Shown here: piece by piece, positions 61,163 to 64,000 of the stretch
Numbering within the stretch: the first letter of the stretch is position 1
How the letters are laid out: every line of letters starts with the position of its first letter
From: Bradyrhizobium icense
GTDB lineage: Bacteria; Pseudomonadota; Alphaproteobacteria; Rhizobiales; Xanthobacteraceae
DNA: 64,000 bases
Reading direction: 5' to 3'
NCBI RefSeq assembly: GCF_001693385.1
Contig: NZ_CP016428.1
Location: 2,542,001-2,606,000, forward strand
Position numbers and translations under genes: made by a program
Notes under the pieces: model-generated
Told to the model about the DNA's origin: nothing
What the model saw: the letters and a program-made list of their open reading frames with translations, nothing else
Databases searched by the model: none

Positions 61163-61896
61163 AGCGCCACCGTCGGCTCTCAGCGGTGGGTGCGCTCGCC
61201 ATTGCGATTGCATGTACCGCTTTGCCAAGCTCCGCCCAACTGATCGTGTTTGATCCCAACAACTATGCGCAGAATGTGCTCACCGCCGCGCGTGAGCTGC
61301 AGCAGATCAACAACCAGATTACGTCACTGCAGAACCAGGCGCAGATGTTGATCAACCAGGCCAAGAATCTCGCCAGTCTGCCGTATTCCTCCCTGCAGCG
61401 GCTCGAGCAGTCGATCCAGCGAACCCAACAGCTTCTCGCCCAGGCCCAGCGCATCGCCTACGATATCAATCAGATCGACCAGGCCTTCTCGACGACCTAT
61501 GCGCCGGTATCATCAGGACAGCCGGATCAAGCGCTGATCGCGGATGCGCGAACACGTTGGCAGAATTCTCTGGCCGGCTTGCAGGATGCGTTGCGCGTTC
61601 AGGCGACCGTCGTCGGCAACCTCGATACTAACCGCACCCAGATGTCCGCTCTGATCAGTTCGAGCCAGGGAGCGATGGGTGCCTTACAAGCGAGTCAGGC
61701 CGGCAATCAGCTCCTTGGCTTACAGGCGCAGCAGCTAGCTGACCTGACGGCAGCGGTTGCTGCGCAGGGACGAGCACAAAATCTCGAAACCGCCCAGCGC
61801 GTCGCCGCCCAGGAGCAAGCAAGGGAGCAGCTTCGACGCTTTCTCGCGCCAGGGCGCGGCTACCAGCCCTCAACCGTGCAGATGTTTCACCGATGA
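61159..61896 (+). CDS. trbJ: TrbJ conjugal transfer protein (VirB5-like)
   Basis: 245 aa with a signal peptide ending SSAQL; the mature protein is a Gln-rich coiled coil (ELQQINNQITSLQNQAQMLINQ) typical of TrbJ. Periplasmic or pilus-tip component. Overlaps trbK by ATGA. Confidence 0.93.
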   Translation: MKRHRRLSAVGALAIAIACTALPSSAQLIVFDPNNYAQNVLTAARELQQINNQITSLQNQAQMLINQAKNLASLPYSSLQRLEQSIQRTQQLLAQAQRIAYDINQIDQAFSTTYAPVSSGQPDQALIADARTRWQNSLAGLQDALRVQATVVGNLDTNRTQMSALISSSQGAMGALQASQAGNQLLGLQAQQLADLTAAVAAQGRAQNLETAQRVAAQEQAREQLRRFLAPGRGYQPSTVQMFHR

Positions 61897-62258
61897 ACGG
61901 AGTTGGCAGATTCAAACGGTTGCTGCTTGTGGCCACGGCAGTGGTCATTCCCGTCCTGGTCGTCGCAGCCTGCGCGATCCAGCTCCGCGGCGATGGTGAG
62001 AATACCTCAGCCGGATCGCCGGCATCCCGGGCAACCGATCCGCTTGCTGCCAAACTCGAACGCTGCCGGACGGTTACCTCTGAACAAACGGCGGAACTCG
62101 AGGAGTGTCGTCGGATGTGGACCGAGAATCGCCGCCGCTTCCTGGGACAAAAGAAAGCGCCAAAGGTCGATACCCCTGTGAACGACGAACGACAACCAAA
62201 GGGCCGGAGCCGCCTGCCTCAGGATTGGCCGTCCGTTGCAACACCAGAAAGCGAGTGA
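61893..62258 (+). CDS. trbK: TrbK entry-exclusion lipoprotein
   Basis: 121 aa. Lipobox LVVAAC with Cys27, so a lipoprotein; soluble part contains a Cys pair in CRTVTSEQTAELEECRRMW, the TrbK-alt pattern. Entry exclusion keeps cells that already hold the element from receiving it again. Confidence 0.85.
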   Translation: MNGVGRFKRLLLVATAVVIPVLVVAACAIQLRGDGENTSAGSPASRATDPLAAKLERCRTVTSEQTAELEECRRMWTENRRRFLGQKKAPKVDTPVNDERQPKGRSRLPQDWPSVATPESE

Positions 62259-62261
62259 TCG

Positions 62262-63515
62262 ATGGGTGGTACCGGCGTCATCGACCGATTTCTGGAAACT
62301 TTTACCCGCTATATCGACTCTGGCTTTGGGTTGCTTGGTAACGAAGTCGCCTTCCTCGCGACCACGCTCGCTGCGATCGATATCACGCTGGCCGCTTTAT
62401 TCTGGGCCTGGGGCACCGACGAGGACATCATCGCTCGCCTCGTCAAGAAGACGCTGTTTGTCGGCGTGTTCGCCTATCTGATCGGTAACTGGAACAACCT
62501 CGCCCGGATCGTTTTCGAGAGTTTTGCCGGCCTTGGCCTCAAGGCATCGGGCACTGGGCTGTCGTCAGCGGATTTCCTGCGCCCGGGGCGGATCGCGCAG
62601 GTCGGCATCGATGCGGGACGGCCGATCCTGGATTCGATCTCGGGATTGATGGGCTATGTCAGCTTCTTTGAGAATTTCATTCAGATCGCAGTGCTGCTGC
62701 TCGCATGGGTGATCGTGCTGCTCGCCTTCTTCATCCTGGCGATCCAGCTCTTCGTCACGTTGATCGAATTCAAGTTGACGACGCTTGCAGGCTTCATCCT
62801 GATCCCCTTCGGGCTATTCGGCAAGACGGCCTTCGCCGCTGAACGCGTGCTCGGCAACGTCATCTCGTCAGGCGTCAAGGTCATGGTGCTCGCCGTCATC
62901 GTCGGCATCGGCTCGACATTGTTCTCGCAGTTCACCGTTGGTCCGGGCGGCGCACAGATCGGCATTGAAGATGCTATGGCCCTGGTGCTCGCGGCATTAG
63001 CGCTGCTAGGCCTGGGTATCTTTGGGCCCGGCATCGCCAATGGCATCGTCTCCGGCGGTCCGCAACTTGGCGCCGGGGCTGCCGCCGGCACGGGGTTAGC
63101 TGCCGGCGGGGTCGTGGTGGCCGGAGCGGGTCTTGCTGCAGGCAGCGCCGGTGCACTTGCAGGCGCGGCGCGCGGCACTGCGGCGCTAGCGGGTAGCGCG
63201 AGCGGTGCGTTCCGGGCGGGTGGTTTGTCCGGCGTCGCGGATGCCGCCGCGTCCGCAATGACGAGCCCACTTCGTCGCGCCGCGGCCAGTTCTGCAAGCG
63301 GCTCGGCATCAACTGGTGGCGCTGCAGCCGGTGAAGGCGGCGCAGCCCAGCCAACGGCAAGTTCCTCACCTTCGGACCCTCAGCCCGGTTGGGCCAGACG
63401 CATGAAGCGCATGCAGACCATGAGTCGTGGGGCGTCGGCCGCGACCAACGTCGTTCGCACTGCCGACCATGGTGGAGGAGGCGCCTCCGTCGATCTCTCC
63501 GAAGGAGGGAAGTGA
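62262..63515 (+). CDS. trbL: TrbL conjugal transfer protein (VirB6-type)
   Basis: 417 aa; GGTGVIDRFLETFTRYIDSGFGLL start, about six membrane segments to residue ~245, then an Ala/Gly/Ser-rich C-terminal tail of ~170 residues. Polytopic channel component. The stop overlaps trbF (TGATG). Confidence 0.93.
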   Translation: MGGTGVIDRFLETFTRYIDSGFGLLGNEVAFLATTLAAIDITLAALFWAWGTDEDIIARLVKKTLFVGVFAYLIGNWNNLARIVFESFAGLGLKASGTGLSSADFLRPGRIAQVGIDAGRPILDSISGLMGYVSFFENFIQIAVLLLAWVIVLLAFFILAIQLFVTLIEFKLTTLAGFILIPFGLFGKTAFAAERVLGNVISSGVKVMVLAVIVGIGSTLFSQFTVGPGGAQIGIEDAMALVLAALALLGLGIFGPGIANGIVSGGPQLGAGAAAGTGLAAGGVVVAGAGLAAGSAGALAGAARGTAALAGSASGAFRAGGLSGVADAAASAMTSPLRRAAASSASGSASTGGAAAGEGGAAQPTASSSPSDPQPGWARRMKRMQTMSRGASAATNVVRTADHGGGGASVDLSEGGK

Positions 63516-64000
63516 TGTTCAAACGGCCATCCGTTCATTATGGCCGCACGCCCGCGCCCGTAACGCCCTATCAGAAAGCGGCGCAAGTGTGGGACGAGCG
63601 CATCGGCTCGGCGCGGGTGCAGGCCAAAAACTGGCGACTGGTGGCCTTCGGTTCTCTTATCCTGTCGGCAGGACTCGCATCAGGTCTCGTTTGGCAATCC
63701 ACACGGGGAAGCATTATCCCCTGGGTCGTTGAGGTCGATCGTCTCGGCCAATCACAGGCCGTCAGCCCGGCCAATCCCTTCTATCAGCCGAGTGATCCGC
63801 AGATCGCCTTTCATTTGGCACGCTTCATCGAAAACGTGCGCGGGCTGTCGGCTGATGCCATCGTGCTGCGTCAGGACTGGCTGCGCGCCTACGACTTTAC
63901 GACCGATCGCGGCGCCGCGGCCCTCAATGACTACGCCCGCGTCAACGATCCCTTTGCCAAACTCGGCAAGGTGCAGATCGCAGTGGAAATTTCCAGTGTG
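63515..64000 (+). CDS. trbF: TrbF conjugal transfer protein (VirB8-type), cut by window end
   Basis: The first 162 codons: MFKRPSVHYGRTPAPVTPYQKAAQVWDERIG, one membrane segment (FGSLILSAGLASGLVW), then the VirB8 periplasmic domain start (PWVVEVDRLGQ). GAAGGAGGGAAGTG is the ribosome-binding site. trbG and trbI should follow outside the window. Confidence 0.93.
   Translation, partial: MFKRPSVHYGRTPAPVTPYQKAAQVWDERIGSARVQAKNWRLVAFGSLILSAGLASGLVWQSTRGSIIPWVVEVDRLGQSQAVSPANPFYQPSDPQIAFHLARFIENVRGLSADAIVLRQDWLRAYDFTTDRGAAALNDYARVNDPFAKLGKVQIAVEISSV

Overview
The window looks like chromosomal accessory DNA of a GC-rich alphaproteobacterium of the Hyphomicrobiales (Nitrobacteraceae, probably Bradyrhizobium or a close relative). 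The reasons are the IncP-type trb/tra conjugation genes with a QseC/QseM/FseA-like control block known from rhizobial ICEs, an alphaproteobacterial SOS box (GAAC-N7-GAAC), a Ku gene, and general codon use. The species is inferred.

Region 1 (1-7.4 kb): chromosomal-type genes all on +: the end of an alpha/beta hydrolase, a VOC/glyoxalase protein, an NAD(P)H:FMN reductase, an RND efflux adaptor/permease pair without an outer-membrane channel, and an msrA carrying a one-base frameshift.

Region 2 (7.8-21.06 kb): a decayed genomic island bracketed by two same-orientation 3' fragments of an elongator tRNA-Met (7821 and 21023). It holds a defence-like cargo: an AAA_13 ATPase with features of the RloC/PrrC anticodon nucleases, two unknown small proteins behind it, a broken retropepsin-like ORF, a degenerate resolvase/WGR pair, a HEPN-motif protein, a Fic toxin with a small upstream partner, a 1097-aa SF2 helicase whose C-terminus looks like a PD-(D/E)XK nuclease, and a two-gene envelope unit. 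This is the best place to look for an undescribed system.

Region 3 (21.2-28.5 kb): an FAD amine oxidoreductase, then a minus-strand DNA-damage operon (two Cys-rich proteins, an SRAP/YedK protein, an 88-aa protein, DNA polymerase IV). An SOS box lies 11 bp before its first gene. Ku and RNase Z run divergently from it.

Region 4 (28.7-64 kb, open to the right): an integrative conjugative element. Order: large serine recombinase, nuclease, ArdC, ParB-like, methyltransferase-helicase, Toprim protein, DUF2493, DUF736; the control block (XRE repressor with twin palindromic operators, QseM-like antiactivator, two-frame FseA-like activator, RdfS-like excisionase); replication (RepA with three iterons); DUF2840, TraF peptidase, relaxase, CopG, TraG, CopG and trbBCDEJKLF. 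Three defects suggest the element may be impaired: an IS110 element stands where parA normally follows repA, the lytic transglycosylase gene expected between traF and the relaxase is absent, and an MFS gene has been inserted between copG and traG with chimeric ends. Several repeated non-coding leaders and hairpins recur before ICE genes and are not explained by the coding annotation.
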